The translations under genes were made by a program, and so were the position numbers. A DNA stretch of 59,063 nt from Betaproteobacteria bacterium (lineage in GTDB: Bacteria; Pseudomonadota; Gammaproteobacteria; Burkholderiales; Burkholderiaceae_D): the NCBI GenBank assembly GCA_013287275.1, contig JABDED010000010.1, positions 1-59,063 on the forward strand. The letters run 5' to 3'. Positions 28,440-36,928 of this stretch are shown here, piece after piece (positions within the stretch are counted from its first letter, which is position 1; each line of letters begins with the position of its first letter). Under the pieces are notes generated by a model that made no database searches, was not told where the DNA came from, and worked only from the letters and a program-made list of their open reading frames with translations.

Positions 28440-28928
28440 TTAAATACAAACACTCAGTTCGGCATTCTTGACAAGCCCTTCATGCAGCTTTGCCAGAAGT
28501 GCCCGCAAAACTTTGTTTTCTTCCGAAGTCAAGCCCGACGCGCGATTCACATACGCCGGAACCGTGCCCGCCTTCGCGGCCAACGCACCGCCCGTCTCGG
28601 TGAGGGAAAGAATCACTTGCCTCTCATCGAATGCATATCGCCTGCGCACCAGGATGCCCTGCTCTTCCATCCGTTTCAGCAAGGGTGAAAGAGTTGACGA
28701 CTCCAGGTTCAGTCTTTGCGCAATTTCGCTCATCGCAACATTGTCACGCTCACGCAGGATCGTCAGCACCAGATATTGTGGGTACGTGATGTCCAGCATA
28801 TTCAGCGCCTTGCGGTAGACCCTGTTGAATCCCAGCATTGCGCTGTACACCGAGAAGCTTAGCAGCGCCCCCAAACTATTCGTTTTTCCGGTTGCCTTCG
28901 CAGATGTGTATTTGGTTTGATTGGCCAT
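28440..28928 (-). CDS. MarR family regulator, OhrR-like but lacking the peroxide-sensing Cys
   Basis: This winged-helix dimeric repressor of 162 residues keeps the OhrR core: LDITYPQYLVLTIL, AQRLNLESSTLSPLLKRMEEQG and the wing DERQVILSLTETG. Where OhrR has the reactive Cys of its LCFALYS-type motif, this protein has S24 (LLSFSVYS). Its only Cys is second from the C-terminus (C161). It may therefore answer a ligand other than organic peroxide, or have lost sensing. It lies between an alpha/beta hydrolase and def on the same strand and probably regulates this group. Confidence 0.85.
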   Translation of the reverse strand: MANQTKYTSAKATGKTNSLGALLSFSVYSAMLGFNRVYRKALNMLDITYPQYLVLTILRERDNVAMSEIAQRLNLESSTLSPLLKRMEEQGILVRRRYAFDERQVILSLTETGGALAAKAGTVPAYVNRASGLTSEENKVLRALLAKLHEGLVKNAELSVCI

Positions 28929-29097
28929 TTGGCGCTCTGTCCATTAATTTCATCGCGCCGGTCCGTATGGAGAACACTGCAGCGCAAGGTTTCGTGTTTT
29001 GGAACTGTCCGGGTACTTATTCGCGGTGCGAAATCATCTCGCATTTAATTGGGGTGATACCCGCCCAGATAAGCTGGCACCACCCTCAAGCGACTTA

Positions 29098-29796
29098 CTA
29101 TTTTGCGGAGATTTCCCTGGCGGCCTTCTCAATCAGGTCAGCCACCGCTTTCGGTTGCGACATGTAGACGGCGTGGCTACCTGGCACCTCCACGACACTG
29201 GCATTGATACGCTGAGACATGCCGCGCTGCGCTTGGGGCGGAATCATCTTGTCGTCTTTTGCCACCAGGTAATAGCTCGGCTTCACCTTCCAGGACGCTT
29301 CCGTGACAGCACCGGTCAATGCGGCTACGCCCCAAGGAACCTGCGAGGTCGCCATGAAAGTGGCCTTCTTCGGATCGAGGTCGGCGGCAAATGCAGCCGC
29401 GAATTTTGCTTGATCCAATAACAGGAAACCATCCTTGGGAGCAAGAATCGGTGGAACTGGCGCACCCGGTACCGGCTTCTTGATCAGGCTGTCAACAGAC
29501 TCTCCCTTGTCTGGAGCGAACGCAGCGACGTACACCAGGCCTTTGACTTTAGGGTCGTTGCCGGCTTCGGTAATCACCACGCCGCCGTAGGAATGGCCAA
29601 CCAGCAGGACTGGACCCGGCGCAGCGTTGATTACGCGTTTGGTAAAGGCCACATCGTCTGCGAGGGAAGTGGTCGGATTTTGTACAACGCTCACGTTGTA
29701 ACCATCCTTTTTCAGGATATTGTCAACCGCTTCCCAGCCAGAGCCGTCAACGAAGCCGCCGTGAACCAGGACGATAGAGAGTGCAAGTGCGTTCAT
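29098..29796 (-). CDS. Alpha/beta hydrolase
   Basis: This 232-residue serine hydrolase of the small esterase type has the oxyanion segment IVLVHGGFVDGSGW at 8-21, the nucleophile elbow GHSYGG near 67-72 and the catalytic His in PGSHAVYMSQP near 206; an acid is likely in AKDDKMIP. Members are annotated as esterases or as EstC/methylesterase-like proteins, and the substrate is not predictable here. It has no signal peptide. It lies 45 bp downstream of ohr and upstream of the MarR gene, which suggests a joint stress-response unit. A GAAAGGAAA ribosome-binding site precedes the ATG. Confidence 0.85.
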   Translation of the reverse strand: MNALALSIVLVHGGFVDGSGWEAVDNILKKDGYNVSVVQNPTTSLADDVAFTKRVINAAPGPVLLVGHSYGGVVITEAGNDPKVKGLVYVAAFAPDKGESVDSLIKKPVPGAPVPPILAPKDGFLLLDQAKFAAAFAADLDPKKATFMATSQVPWGVAALTGAVTEASWKVKPSYYLVAKDDKMIPPQAQRGMSQRINASVVEVPGSHAVYMSQPKAVADLIEKAAREISAK

Positions 29797-29841
29797 GATG
29801 AATTTCCTTTCAAGTTTTCAAAAATAGGTGTTCGATTGGAT

Positions 29842-30276
29842 TTACGCAACCACGAGGCTAACGTTGATGTTTCCGCGAGTAGCGTTGGAGTATGGGCAAA
29901 CCATGTGTGCCGTTTCAACCAATTTCACAGCGGTGCTACGCTCAATACCCGGCAGCGATATCTTCAGTTCAACCTGGATACCGAAACCCATTTCGATGGG
30001 GCCAATGTCTACAGTCGCCTGGATCGAAGAATCTGACGGCAGGGCAACCTTCTGCTGGCCAGCGATAAATTTCAGCGCGCCGAGGAAGCATGCGGAGTAG
30101 CCGGCTGCAAACAGTTGCTCTGGATTGGTACCTTCGCCGCCGGGGCCGCCCAGACCCTTCGGGGTAGACAGCTTGACGTCCAGCGCTCCATCACTGGATT
30201 TCGACGTACCCTCGCGACCACCAGTGGAGGTTGCTTGCGCGGTGTACAGGACTTGTTTGATTTGCTCGATTGCCAT
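29842..30276 (-). CDS. ohr: Organic hydroperoxide resistance protein Ohr (OsmC family)
   Basis: Ohr is a thiol-dependent peroxidase that reduces organic and fatty-acid hydroperoxides in the cytoplasm. It has 144 residues. Peroxidatic Cys is in [10 protein letters not shown] and the resolving Cys in [28 protein letters not shown] is the family signature. The ATG at 30276 has an AGGAG site; a longer frame would add a hydrophobic stretch with no homology. It is the first gene of the unit ohr, hydrolase, MarR and def, and a divergent ohrR lies 469 bp away. Confidence 0.94.
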   Translation of the reverse strand: MAIEQIKQVLYTAQATSTGGREGTSKSSDGALDVKLSTPKGLGGPGGEGTNPEQLFAAGYSACFLGALKFIAGQQKVALPSDSSIQATVDIGPIEMGFGIQVELKISLPGIERSTAVKLVETAHMVCPYSNATRGNINVSLVVA

Positions 30277-30375
30277 GGAAATTCTCCTAATGATAATAAA
30301 ATGAAATATTAATTGGCGCGCAAACAATTTTATCTTTATCGATAGTATTTCGCCTGCATCCAATGAACGCAACTA

Positions 30376-30387
30376 TACTTAGTGCGC
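30376..30387 (+). promoter_or_regulatory. Repeated 12-mer upstream of ohr, candidate OhrR operator
   Basis: TACTTAGTGCGC occurs 100 bp upstream of the ohr ATG and again at 30674-30685 upstream of ohrR. Identity of both copies in a divergent peroxide-response region suggests a shared regulator. Confidence 0.45.
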
Positions 30388-30673
30388 TAATTAAAATCAA
30401 GAACTTTATAAATGTTATCCATCATCAAAAAATATCAGTAAAAAATAATTGCTTGACTGAACGAAAGCCACCGGCCGAGAGGCTTGCGAAATAGCCATTC
30501 CGTACGCGATATGCGAGCCTTGCCAAGGCGGAGATCAGCTGGCTGTGCCTGAACGGCCGGGGGGACTCAAAGAAGCTTAGCGAGCTTCCCATACGGCTGA
30601 AGCCCAGGCGAGGAATAAAATACGCTTCCTCGCCGCCCCGTTAATTGCTAGGCCACGCGGCTCAATTGGCAAT

Positions 30674-30685
30674 TACTTAGTGCGC
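30674..30685 (+). promoter_or_regulatory. Repeated 12-mer upstream of ohrR, candidate OhrR operator
   Basis: This is the second exact copy of TACTTAGTGCGC, 61 bp ahead of the ohrR ATG, followed by AATGCAATTTTTGATATAAT, which could contain a -10 region (TATAAT). A repressor here would fit autoregulation. Confidence 0.45.
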
Positions 30686-30745
30686 AATGCAATTTTTGAT
30701 ATAATGGGAATCCATGAATCTAAATTGCACCCGCAAGAGGTAAAT

Positions 30746-31195
30746 ATGAAACCCAGCAGCCCGCCGACGCTGAGCCAGCATCTCTGCTATAAGCTCTACT
30801 CGACTTCGTTGAAGATGACTCAGCTCTATAAACCGCTGCTCGCGCCACTGAATTTGACCTACCCTCAGTATCTGGTGATGGTGGTCTTGTGGGAGGAGGA
30901 GGGAATTGGGATGAAGGACCTGGCTGAACGTCTCGACCAGGATGCAGGATCCGTCACGCCACTGGTCAAGCGCCTGGAGGCCAACGGCTATGTTATCCGA
31001 AGCAAGAACCCGCACGATGAGCGTAATCGCATCCTTACGCTGACGAAGGCCGGCAAGGACCTTCGAACAGCCGGACTTGAGGTCAGCCAGCAAATTGCAT
31101 CGCTGTGCGCGCTCAGCTCTACAAAAGCGGACAGCCTGATGAGCAATCTCGACGTATTAAACGATAATCTGGGCGAAGTGCTGCACGAAGCGTAA
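30746..31195 (+). CDS. ohrR: Organic peroxide-sensing MarR repressor OhrR
   Basis: This MarR-family repressor of 149 residues carries the reactive Cys in the OhrR position (QHLCYKLYSTS, about residue 14) and the conserved LNLTYPQYLVMVVLWEEEG, LDQDAGSVTPLVKRLEANG and DERNRILTLT. Oxidation of that Cys by organic hydroperoxides releases DNA in known OhrR proteins. The start at 30746 follows an AAGAGG site; an upstream frame lacks family sequence. It is divergent from ohr, its expected target, and is a Cys-containing relative of the MarR gene at 28.4 kb. Confidence 0.9.
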   Translation: MKPSSPPTLSQHLCYKLYSTSLKMTQLYKPLLAPLNLTYPQYLVMVVLWEEEGIGMKDLAERLDQDAGSVTPLVKRLEANGYVIRSKNPHDERNRILTLTKAGKDLRTAGLEVSQQIASLCALSSTKADSLMSNLDVLNDNLGEVLHEA

Positions 31196-31267
31196 GCCCC
31201 GCCACCAAGAAGACGCTGACGCCCCGCTTCTCATCTATCCTCAACGGGTAGATTTTTGCTCGGCTAC

Positions 31268-32179
31268 TCAGTACACGCCGTATTGAGTCCTCCGCCAATG
31301 GCCAGGGCTGCTGCCGATATGGTTGGTGAACACTCTGGTCAGGTGACTTTGGTCGACAAAGCCGCATGTGAGTGCGACCTCTTGGATGGAAAGGGTCCGC
31401 ACCTTGAGCAATTCCAGCGCAAGCTCAATTCTCCTGCGGGTCAGGTAGCGGTGCGCCGGCATACCAAATGTTTGGGAAAAGGCGCGCGTGAAGTGGCGAA
31501 TCGAAATGCCGCATTCTGCCGCGAGGCGCGAAAGAGGTATATCGTCGCTCAGATGCGTTTCGATCAACTCCCCTGCACGCCGTGCTTGCCAGGCTGCCAG
31601 ACCGCCATGATGGAGTTGCCGGGAAGTGGCAAGACTCGCGTATTGACGAACAAGGTGCACGCAAAGCGCTTGAGTGATGTGGTCCACCAGCAGAGCGCTG
31701 GCTCTTTGTGGGTGCGCCAGCACAGACCGCAAGGCAAGCAGGAGGTTTACGACAGTACCGTCCCGGTAGCTTTCTCCATGTGTAACCCGCAACTCGCGGA
31801 GGCCTTTTCCATTGGCCTCCTCTGCCAGTCCTGATAAGACCTTGGTCGGCACATACAGATGCATTACATGAAATGGGTCGCGAATAACAGCTGTCGGCGC
31901 CGCGCGTAGATCGTGGAAATGTAGCGCGCCTGCCCGACGGTCTTCGACCTGGAGTGGCTGGCCTTCAACAAAGTAAGTGCACCTCCGGCAGTCCAACAAG
32001 CGCAATTGGAGGACATATGCGTTGTCTTGCGCAATTGCTTGGGTCGCTCCGAATCCGGCGGGCCCCTTGATCTCTGTGACAATGAGACTGGAGTTGGAAA
32101 GTGGGCGCGCCACTAAGCGAGGCGAGTCCGGGTGTTGTATAGCCTGTAAGAATTGTTCGTAGTTCCCGCAAGCTTCCAT
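31268..32179 (-). CDS. AraC family transcriptional regulator
   Basis: This 303-residue regulator has an N-terminal ligand/cupin-like region (about 1-190) and a C-terminal AraC double helix-turn-helix (about 200-300) with IPLSRLAAECGISIRHFTRAFSQTFGMPAHRYL and SIQEVALTCGFVDQSHLTRVF. The pattern resembles AraC regulators beside oxidoreductase genes. No target is adjacent: its neighbours are ohrR (convergent) and a long gap. The target and ligand cannot be given from sequence. Confidence 0.88.
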   Translation of the reverse strand: MEACGNYEQFLQAIQHPDSPRLVARPLSNSSLIVTEIKGPAGFGATQAIAQDNAYVLQLRLLDCRRCTYFVEGQPLQVEDRRAGALHFHDLRAAPTAVIRDPFHVMHLYVPTKVLSGLAEEANGKGLRELRVTHGESYRDGTVVNLLLALRSVLAHPQRASALLVDHITQALCVHLVRQYASLATSRQLHHGGLAAWQARRAGELIETHLSDDIPLSRLAAECGISIRHFTRAFSQTFGMPAHRYLTRRRIELALELLKVRTLSIQEVALTCGFVDQSHLTRVFTNHIGSSPGHWRRTQYGVY

Positions 32180-32564
32180 TCAGTGTCAACTGTGTTACAA
32201 AAGGGCTCGCAGTGTATTGTGGAAGTATAAATATGGGAATAAAAAGTCGCACGCGATAGATAAGAACTTGGCGATTGAGCATGGAATGGCAGAGCGCGCC
32301 AGGATGTAGCGGTGTTAGCCGTTTTCGTTGGTGACCTCGCGCTTTAACACACCGTTACAATGGCCTGTAAGGGCGTCCTCTGAGAACGGCTGGTAGCTCT
32401 GAACCCGCAATCAAAACGCCTCGCCAGTTCCGCTCTTGGTCGCTTTGAGATGAGGCCGCGGAATACTCCTAAGGAGCCAGGCCGTCCGGGAGATGGAAAT
32501 AGCTCGGCCATACGAATACGCAAACGGCAGATCGCCTGACGATGCTGGCTGATCCTTCTTTCAC
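32180..32564. other. Gene-free gap
   Basis: This stretch of 385 bp shows short frames only and no supported gene or RNA. It presumably contains the promoter of the AraC gene to its left. Confidence 0.5.
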
Positions 32565-32822
32565 TCATCGCCTTGCAATCAAGTTGACGATATCAGTCGG
32601 ATTAAGAGTTGGCTCGGTGGGACGATGAGCGGTGCTCTTATCAACTCTTGATTCCACGTATGGCAATGTCTGGAAATTATGATGAAATTCATAGATACGG
32701 GCAACAATTCCCGGCATCGATGTGTCAAACTCGCGGATGTTCTTGATCCTTGCATCGGCGATGCTTACACCGAATCTATTCGAGAATTCTCGCTTGTCAG
32801 GCCATGCTATTTCTGTTGTCAT
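32565..32822 (-). CDS. Hypothetical protein of 85 residues
   Basis: This small protein has a strong ribosome-binding site (GGAGGT, 4-nt spacing), which supports it as a real gene. The sequence starts MTTEIAWPDKREFSNRFG and is hydrophilic, with no signal peptide, membrane segment or recognised motif. It is flanked by gaps of about 400-600 bp in the accessory region. I cannot suggest a function. The strand agrees with the two AraC genes around it. Confidence 0.55.
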   Translation of the reverse strand: MTTEIAWPDKREFSNRFGVSIADARIKNIREFDTSMPGIVARIYEFHHNFQTLPYVESRVDKSTAHRPTEPTLNPTDIVNLIARR

Positions 32823-33402
32823 GGGGACCTCCGATAAAAGAAAAACGCTCCTTAAGAATTCGACTCACTCGCAGTGCATGGCGTCGATAAGTGCATGATA
32901 GAAGCTGGGCTCAAGCTTTTGAATAACCCATAAGTGTTATGTCATCCGGATTTTTGAATCAGATTTTCGAAGCCAGGCAATGAAACACAGGAAGCGAATT
33001 CAAAATATGTCGCCAGAAATCGCTTGCTGGAACTCATGGATGGTCACTACCCATATTAGACGGCCTGCACAAATGACTGTTCCTGGCCTTGTGGACTACA
33101 TAAGCTGCAGCTTTTGGGATGATGTGGTTGACACTGTATAGCAGCTAGTCTTCTCCGCGATCACGATGGAAGTGCCGAGCAATGTTACCGGCAGCAAAGT
33201 GGCAAGGATTGCATTTCTTATTTTCATGATATTTTCAGGTGATTGAAGGGACAGCAAATATCGAAACGTTTGCTGCAATAGCCTGATTCTAGGGTTTATC
33301 AACCAGAATAAGAATTACCAAAAACTGTTTAGATGCCATGCATTTTTTTAACAGCATCCAGGAGCCCTTCAACGCGACGAGAAAATTAGTGCCCGGCAAT
33401 TT
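32823..33402. other. Gene-poor gap of accessory region
   Basis: This stretch of 580 bp contains one weak small ORF (33096-33227, minus) and nothing else supported. It may hold decayed sequence. Confidence 0.5.
33096..33227 (-). CDS. Possible small secreted protein of 43 residues
   Basis: The ORF starts MKIRNAILATLLPVTLLGTS and has a signal-peptide-like N-terminus (basic start, hydrophobic core, IVIAEKTSC). It then ends after a short Ser/Thr-rich tail. There is no good ribosome-binding site. It may be a small exported protein or the remains of a longer one. Confidence is low. Confidence 0.3.
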   Translation of the reverse strand: MKIRNAILATLLPVTLLGTSIVIAEKTSCYTVSTTSSQKLQLM

Positions 33403-34323
33403 TTATTGCGCGTTCGACGCGATGTTCAAACGCTCGCGCGCGTAACGACTCGGAGGCTGGCCCACATGGCGGCTAAACGCGGTGCTGAAGGTGCTTGCTG
33501 AGCTGTAGCCAACGCGCTCGGCGACCTCGGCGAGTCCGAAGTCGTGGTGGCGGAGCAGATCCTTAGCGATGGTCATGCGCCAAGCGAGCAGGTATTCCAT
33601 AGGTGGCAGGCCCACGGCGCGCGTGAAGCGATCGAAAAACGCCGAGCGCGAAAGCGCTGCCTTCTTCGCGAGCTGAGCCATCGTCCACGAACGTGCGGGG
33701 TCGCTGTGCATCTGTCGCATCGCGAGCGCGAGTCGCGCATCGGCCAAGCCGCGCAGCAGCCCCGGAGGCGCATCTTCGCCCGACGTCGACCGCAGCGCTT
33801 CAACGAGCAGCACCTCCACCAGGCGCGTGAGCACCAGGTCGCGGCCGGCCCTCAGTTCGCTCGATTCCTCGCCCACCAGCCGCACCAGTACCGCAAGGCG
33901 CTCGACGCCCCGCACATGCATCTGTGCCGGCAACAACGATACCAGCAACGCCGCGTCGGGCGAATCGAAGACGAAGTAGCCACCGAGCAAACGCACGTCG
34001 GGGCGTCCACCGCGTCTCCCGTGGCGGACTTCGGCCGTCGGCACGGCGGTCACCTTCGGGTCGATGCGCTCGGCTGTCACCGGCTCGAAGCCCGACAAAG
34101 TGAAGCCCGGTGTCGCCGGCAAGAGCACGAAGTCGCCTGCTTCAAGCGTGAGGATCTCTTGGCCATCGACCGCCAGGAGGCAAGAGCCTTCAAGCACGGC
34201 GCAGAAACTCGGCTGGCCGAAGTCAGAGTAGCGAACACCCCAGCGACCGGCGCCGCTGATGCACTTGGAGAATACGGTACGCGGCTGAAGTAGCGCGATG
34301 ACATCCGAGAGTGGGTCGTTCAT
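33403..34323 (-). CDS. AraC family regulator with cupin_6 domain
   Basis: This 306-residue regulator has an N-terminal AraC-type cupin (about 10-190: GRWGVRYSDFGQPSFCAVLEG, LEAGDFVLLP, GGYFVFDSPDAALLVSLLP). The C-terminal helix-turn-helix pair (about 200-300) has WTMAQLAKKAALSRSAFFDRFTRAVGLPPMEYL and GLAEVAERVGYSSASTFSTAF. It is divergent from an SDR gene across 100 bp and very likely controls it. Codon use is noticeably richer in G/C (many GCG, CGC and GTC) than in nearby housekeeping genes, which suggests recent transfer together with the SDR. Confidence 0.9.
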   Translation of the reverse strand: MNDPLSDVIALLQPRTVFSKCISGAGRWGVRYSDFGQPSFCAVLEGSCLLAVDGQEILTLEAGDFVLLPATPGFTLSGFEPVTAERIDPKVTAVPTAEVRHGRRGGRPDVRLLGGYFVFDSPDAALLVSLLPAQMHVRGVERLAVLVRLVGEESSELRAGRDLVLTRLVEVLLVEALRSTSGEDAPPGLLRGLADARLALAMRQMHSDPARSWTMAQLAKKAALSRSAFFDRFTRAVGLPPMEYLLAWRMTIAKDLLRHHDFGLAEVAERVGYSSASTFSTAFSRHVGQPPSRYARERLNIASNAQ

Positions 34324-34423
34324 GTTTGGACTCTAACAAATGAAATTTGGACTATGCATTGTAGTTCGTCCTATTCACTTCCGCTATCGTTAAGCCCTTG
34401 AAAACCAACAAGGAAATAACATC

Positions 34424-35167
34424 ATGAAAACCGTACTTATCACTGGTTGCTCTTCCGGCTATGGCCTCGCGACCGCCCTCCACTTCCACGCGCAGGGCTG
34501 GAACGTGATCGCCACCATGCGAACGCCGTGCGAAGACGTTGTGCCCAGGTCGAACCGACTGCGCGTGCTGGCGCTGGATGTAACGAAGCCCGAGAGCATC
34601 GCGGTCGCGCTTGAGGCGTGCGGCCCCATCGACGTACTCATCAACAATGCGGGTATTGGCGTCGTCGGCGCATTCGAGGCCACGCCGATGAACACAGTGC
34701 GCGAGGTGTTCGAGACCAACACGTTCGGGGTGATGGCGATGACGCAGGCGGTACTGCCCCAGTTCCGCGCGCGGAGGTCGGGCGTGGTAGTGAACGTGAC
34801 TTCAAGCGCGACGCTGGCGCGGATGCCGTTGGCGGCTGCGTACACCGCGAGCAAGGCGGCCATTGAAGGGTTCACCGGCTCACTCGCCTTCGAACTCCAG
34901 TACTTCAATGTGCAGGCTAAACTGGTGGAGCCCGGCTACGGCCCGACAACGAGTTTTACAAGCAATGGCGGAGCGCGCATGGCCGGGCTGATTCCTGAGG
35001 CGTACTTGCCATTCGCGGAGCCTATCTTCGCCGCATTTGCGCGGCCGACAGCGGTGACGACCGAGTCAGATGTGGCCGAGGTGGTGTGGCGTGCGGCCAA
35101 CGATTCAACTGGGCAACTTCGATTCCCCGCGGGTGCCGACGCAATAGCACTGGCGCAGTCGAGATAA
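34424..35167 (+). CDS. Short-chain dehydrogenase/reductase (SDR)
   Basis: This classical SDR of 247 residues has the cofactor loop TGCSSGYG near residue 7, NNAG near 74, Ser in VTSSATLARMP, and the catalytic YTASKAA near 143. It resembles SDRs of the 17-beta-hydroxysteroid dehydrogenase-like group; the substrate is unknown. An AAGGAA site precedes the ATG. It lies opposite the AraC gene, a common regulator-target pair. Codon use is like that AraC gene and unlike the core genes. An inverted repeat (GACGAAGGC / GCCTTCGTC) follows the stop. Confidence 0.88.
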   Translation: MKTVLITGCSSGYGLATALHFHAQGWNVIATMRTPCEDVVPRSNRLRVLALDVTKPESIAVALEACGPIDVLINNAGIGVVGAFEATPMNTVREVFETNTFGVMAMTQAVLPQFRARRSGVVVNVTSSATLARMPLAAAYTASKAAIEGFTGSLAFELQYFNVQAKLVEPGYGPTTSFTSNGGARMAGLIPEAYLPFAEPIFAAFARPTAVTTESDVAEVVWRAANDSTGQLRFPAGADAIALAQSR

Positions 35168-35371
35168 ACGACGAAGGCGCCGGACTCTCCCGCCACGGTG
35201 CCTTCGTCACGCCGTTCTGCTTGGAGCCTGCGACACCCCTCGCTAACAGGGTGGGATGACAGAGCCGCTTCCTCCGTTTACTACTCGCCTTCGCAGCAGC
35301 CCCTTCTCTTTTTTCTTGGCGCGCCTGCTGCTGAGCATAAATCAATCTGGACGGCCCACCTGCCCGGCGGC

Positions 35372-35908
35372 TTAGCGCGCGGGAGGCGGCGGTGGTGGTG
35401 GCATGCTAACCGGCGCGGGGACTGGATAACGGGAATATCCGCGATAGTAAGTCGGTATCAGATTGCCCTTGGAATACATGCACTGCTGATACGCTATGTC
35501 GTAGCGGCGTTGCGCATTCCATGCGGTGGCGGCGCTTTGGCCCGATCCGGCTGAAGCGCCGACCAGTGCTCCCACTGCAGCGCCGGTACCCGTGCTGCCG
35601 CGGCCTCCGGCTGCGGCGCCGACCGCAGCACCCAGGGCGGTGCCGACGACGGTTGACGCGGCAAAACTTTCAGCGGCGGCGTCGTTGCCCGGCACACCTA
35701 TGGATTGCGCCGCCCAGTTGCGGCAGACCTGATCATCCTGCATGAAGACCTCAAACGGTTTGTTCTGCGGCGGCATGACGGCAACAGTAGGCCCGCTAGG
35801 CATCTGGGCGCAGCCAAACAAGACTGAGGAGCCCACACCTATGATGCCGGCGAGTGCAAATTTCGCGCGCGGGCTCGGTGTGGAATTTTGATAATATGCG
35901 GTCATCAT
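35372..35908 (-). CDS. Glycine-zipper lipoprotein
   Basis: This 178-residue protein has a lipoprotein-type signal ending at LFGC (Cys near residue 33), so it is probably anchored in a membrane facing the periplasm. A region with VVGTALGAAVGAAAGG and GAAVGALVGASAGSG forms a glycine zipper. The C-terminus is a YXXGY and Pro-rich tail. The start at 35908 follows a TAGGAGT site; the longer upstream frame overlaps another gene. It lies 8 bp downstream of a secreted Trp/Tyr-rich protein, and both are probably one envelope-stress or structural unit. Confidence 0.75.
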   Translation of the reverse strand: MMTAYYQNSTPSPRAKFALAGIIGVGSSVLFGCAQMPSGPTVAVMPPQNKPFEVFMQDDQVCRNWAAQSIGVPGNDAAAESFAASTVVGTALGAAVGAAAGGRGSTGTGAAVGALVGASAGSGQSAATAWNAQRRYDIAYQQCMYSKGNLIPTYYRGYSRYPVPAPVSMPPPPPPPAR

Positions 35909-35916
35909 GGCGACTC

Positions 35917-36390
35917 CTATCTCGATGGTGCTGAAGCGGCGTCCCCGGGCGTGGAAGGAAGCTGCTTCCATCCCTCGGCACAAGTGGGAACATAAGGATA
36001 GTAGGTATGCGAGCTTTCGCAGTAATACCAGTACCTGGTCGCCGGCGCTTGAGGCTCGGCGCCGACAGACGGGCCGATTATCGTGTCGGGAGGCGGCTCC
36101 CAGGGACTCGGATACGGATAGATGGGAGCCGGATAAAAATACCAGCCGCCGCCGGCCAGCCACCACCAGCCAAAGCGTCCGTCGTGGCGTGCATGCACCC
36201 AATGGCCGCCACGCCAGATATGCCAATCGCGCTCATGAAAACGTGCAATGTCACCGTGCCAATGCACGCCTCCGGACCGGTGCGCCCCCTGCGCAAACGC
36301 CGCGGTGCCCGGCGCAAAGCACAGGATTACCACGCCGATCGCACCCAGCATCCATCGGCCTTGCGTGGAAATTCTGGAATTCCTTTTCAT
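35917..36390 (-). CDS. Secreted His/Trp-rich envelope protein of unknown function
   Basis: This 157-residue exported protein has a signal peptide at about 1-34 (ending AAFA). A segment rich in H, W and G (HWHGDIARFHERDWHIWRGG) is followed by a WWWLAGGGWYFYP aromatic patch and a Cys pair in YYCESSHTYYPYVPTCAEGW. This pattern is common in uncharacterised exported proteins of Burkholderiales. An AAGGAG site supports the ATG at 36390. It is translated just ahead of the glycine-zipper lipoprotein, and a shared envelope role is an inference. Confidence 0.7.
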   Translation of the reverse strand: MKRNSRISTQGRWMLGAIGVVILCFAPGTAAFAQGAHRSGGVHWHGDIARFHERDWHIWRGGHWVHARHDGRFGWWWLAGGGWYFYPAPIYPYPSPWEPPPDTIIGPSVGAEPQAPATRYWYYCESSHTYYPYVPTCAEGWKQLPSTPGDAASAPSR

Positions 36391-36928
36391 CTTCATTCTC
36401 CTTGCGACTCGCCAAAGCACGGTTGGCGCAACAAGTAAAATTTCGGCTGTGGGCGACTCTGCCAGGCCGCCTCGGCCAAATGCCGGCCGCCAATGGACAA
36501 ACCCCTAAAAGAACTTCAAGCCGGCGTCACAGTCGGCCACGAATTACTTCCACCAGATTGCTTCCGCCAGGTAACGCTTGAAGAGCCATCTCATTTCCGG
36601 CAGCTTAGTGAATATTGAAGCATGACTATGTATCGGACACATGTCTGAACCGGCAGGATTTGTAAGCAAGTGTCACTCAATTCGTGTTTGATTAAATTGG
36701 AAAGTCGATAATGGGAATACCGGCTGCCTTGAAGCCCTCCGCATCGCAAAAACGCTGTTGGCATCCCTTCTCCAGCATAGGTCAAAGTCAAAAAAACGGC
36801 CATGGTATTGCTGCCAAGCATTGAATGCCCGCCCACCCGTCAGTACGTCCGGGGGCGAACGCAAATACCTGCGTCATCGTCTAAACTGATACCTATATTC
36901 CTGACCCAATCGTCAAACGGGGGCACCC
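36391..36928. other. Divergent intergenic gap
   Basis: This stretch of 538 bp lies between two divergent envelope-protein genes. Short frames occur on both strands, but none has a ribosome-binding site and family signs together. It should contain the two promoters. Confidence 0.5.

Larger units (their letters stand above)
30277..30745. other. ohr-ohrR divergent intergenic region
   Basis: This gap of 469 bp carries two copies of a 12-bp element (at 30376 and 30674) and otherwise no gene that I can support. The left 100 bp, next to ohr, is AT-rich. Confidence 0.6.

Noticed and set aside
32344-32568. Minus-strand 74-residue frame next to the small hypothetical gene
   Set aside because: It has an Arg-rich composition without family signs or a ribosome-binding site.
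36591-36836. Minus-strand 81-residue frame in the envelope-protein gap
   Set aside because: It has no ribosome-binding site, signal peptide or recognisable motif.
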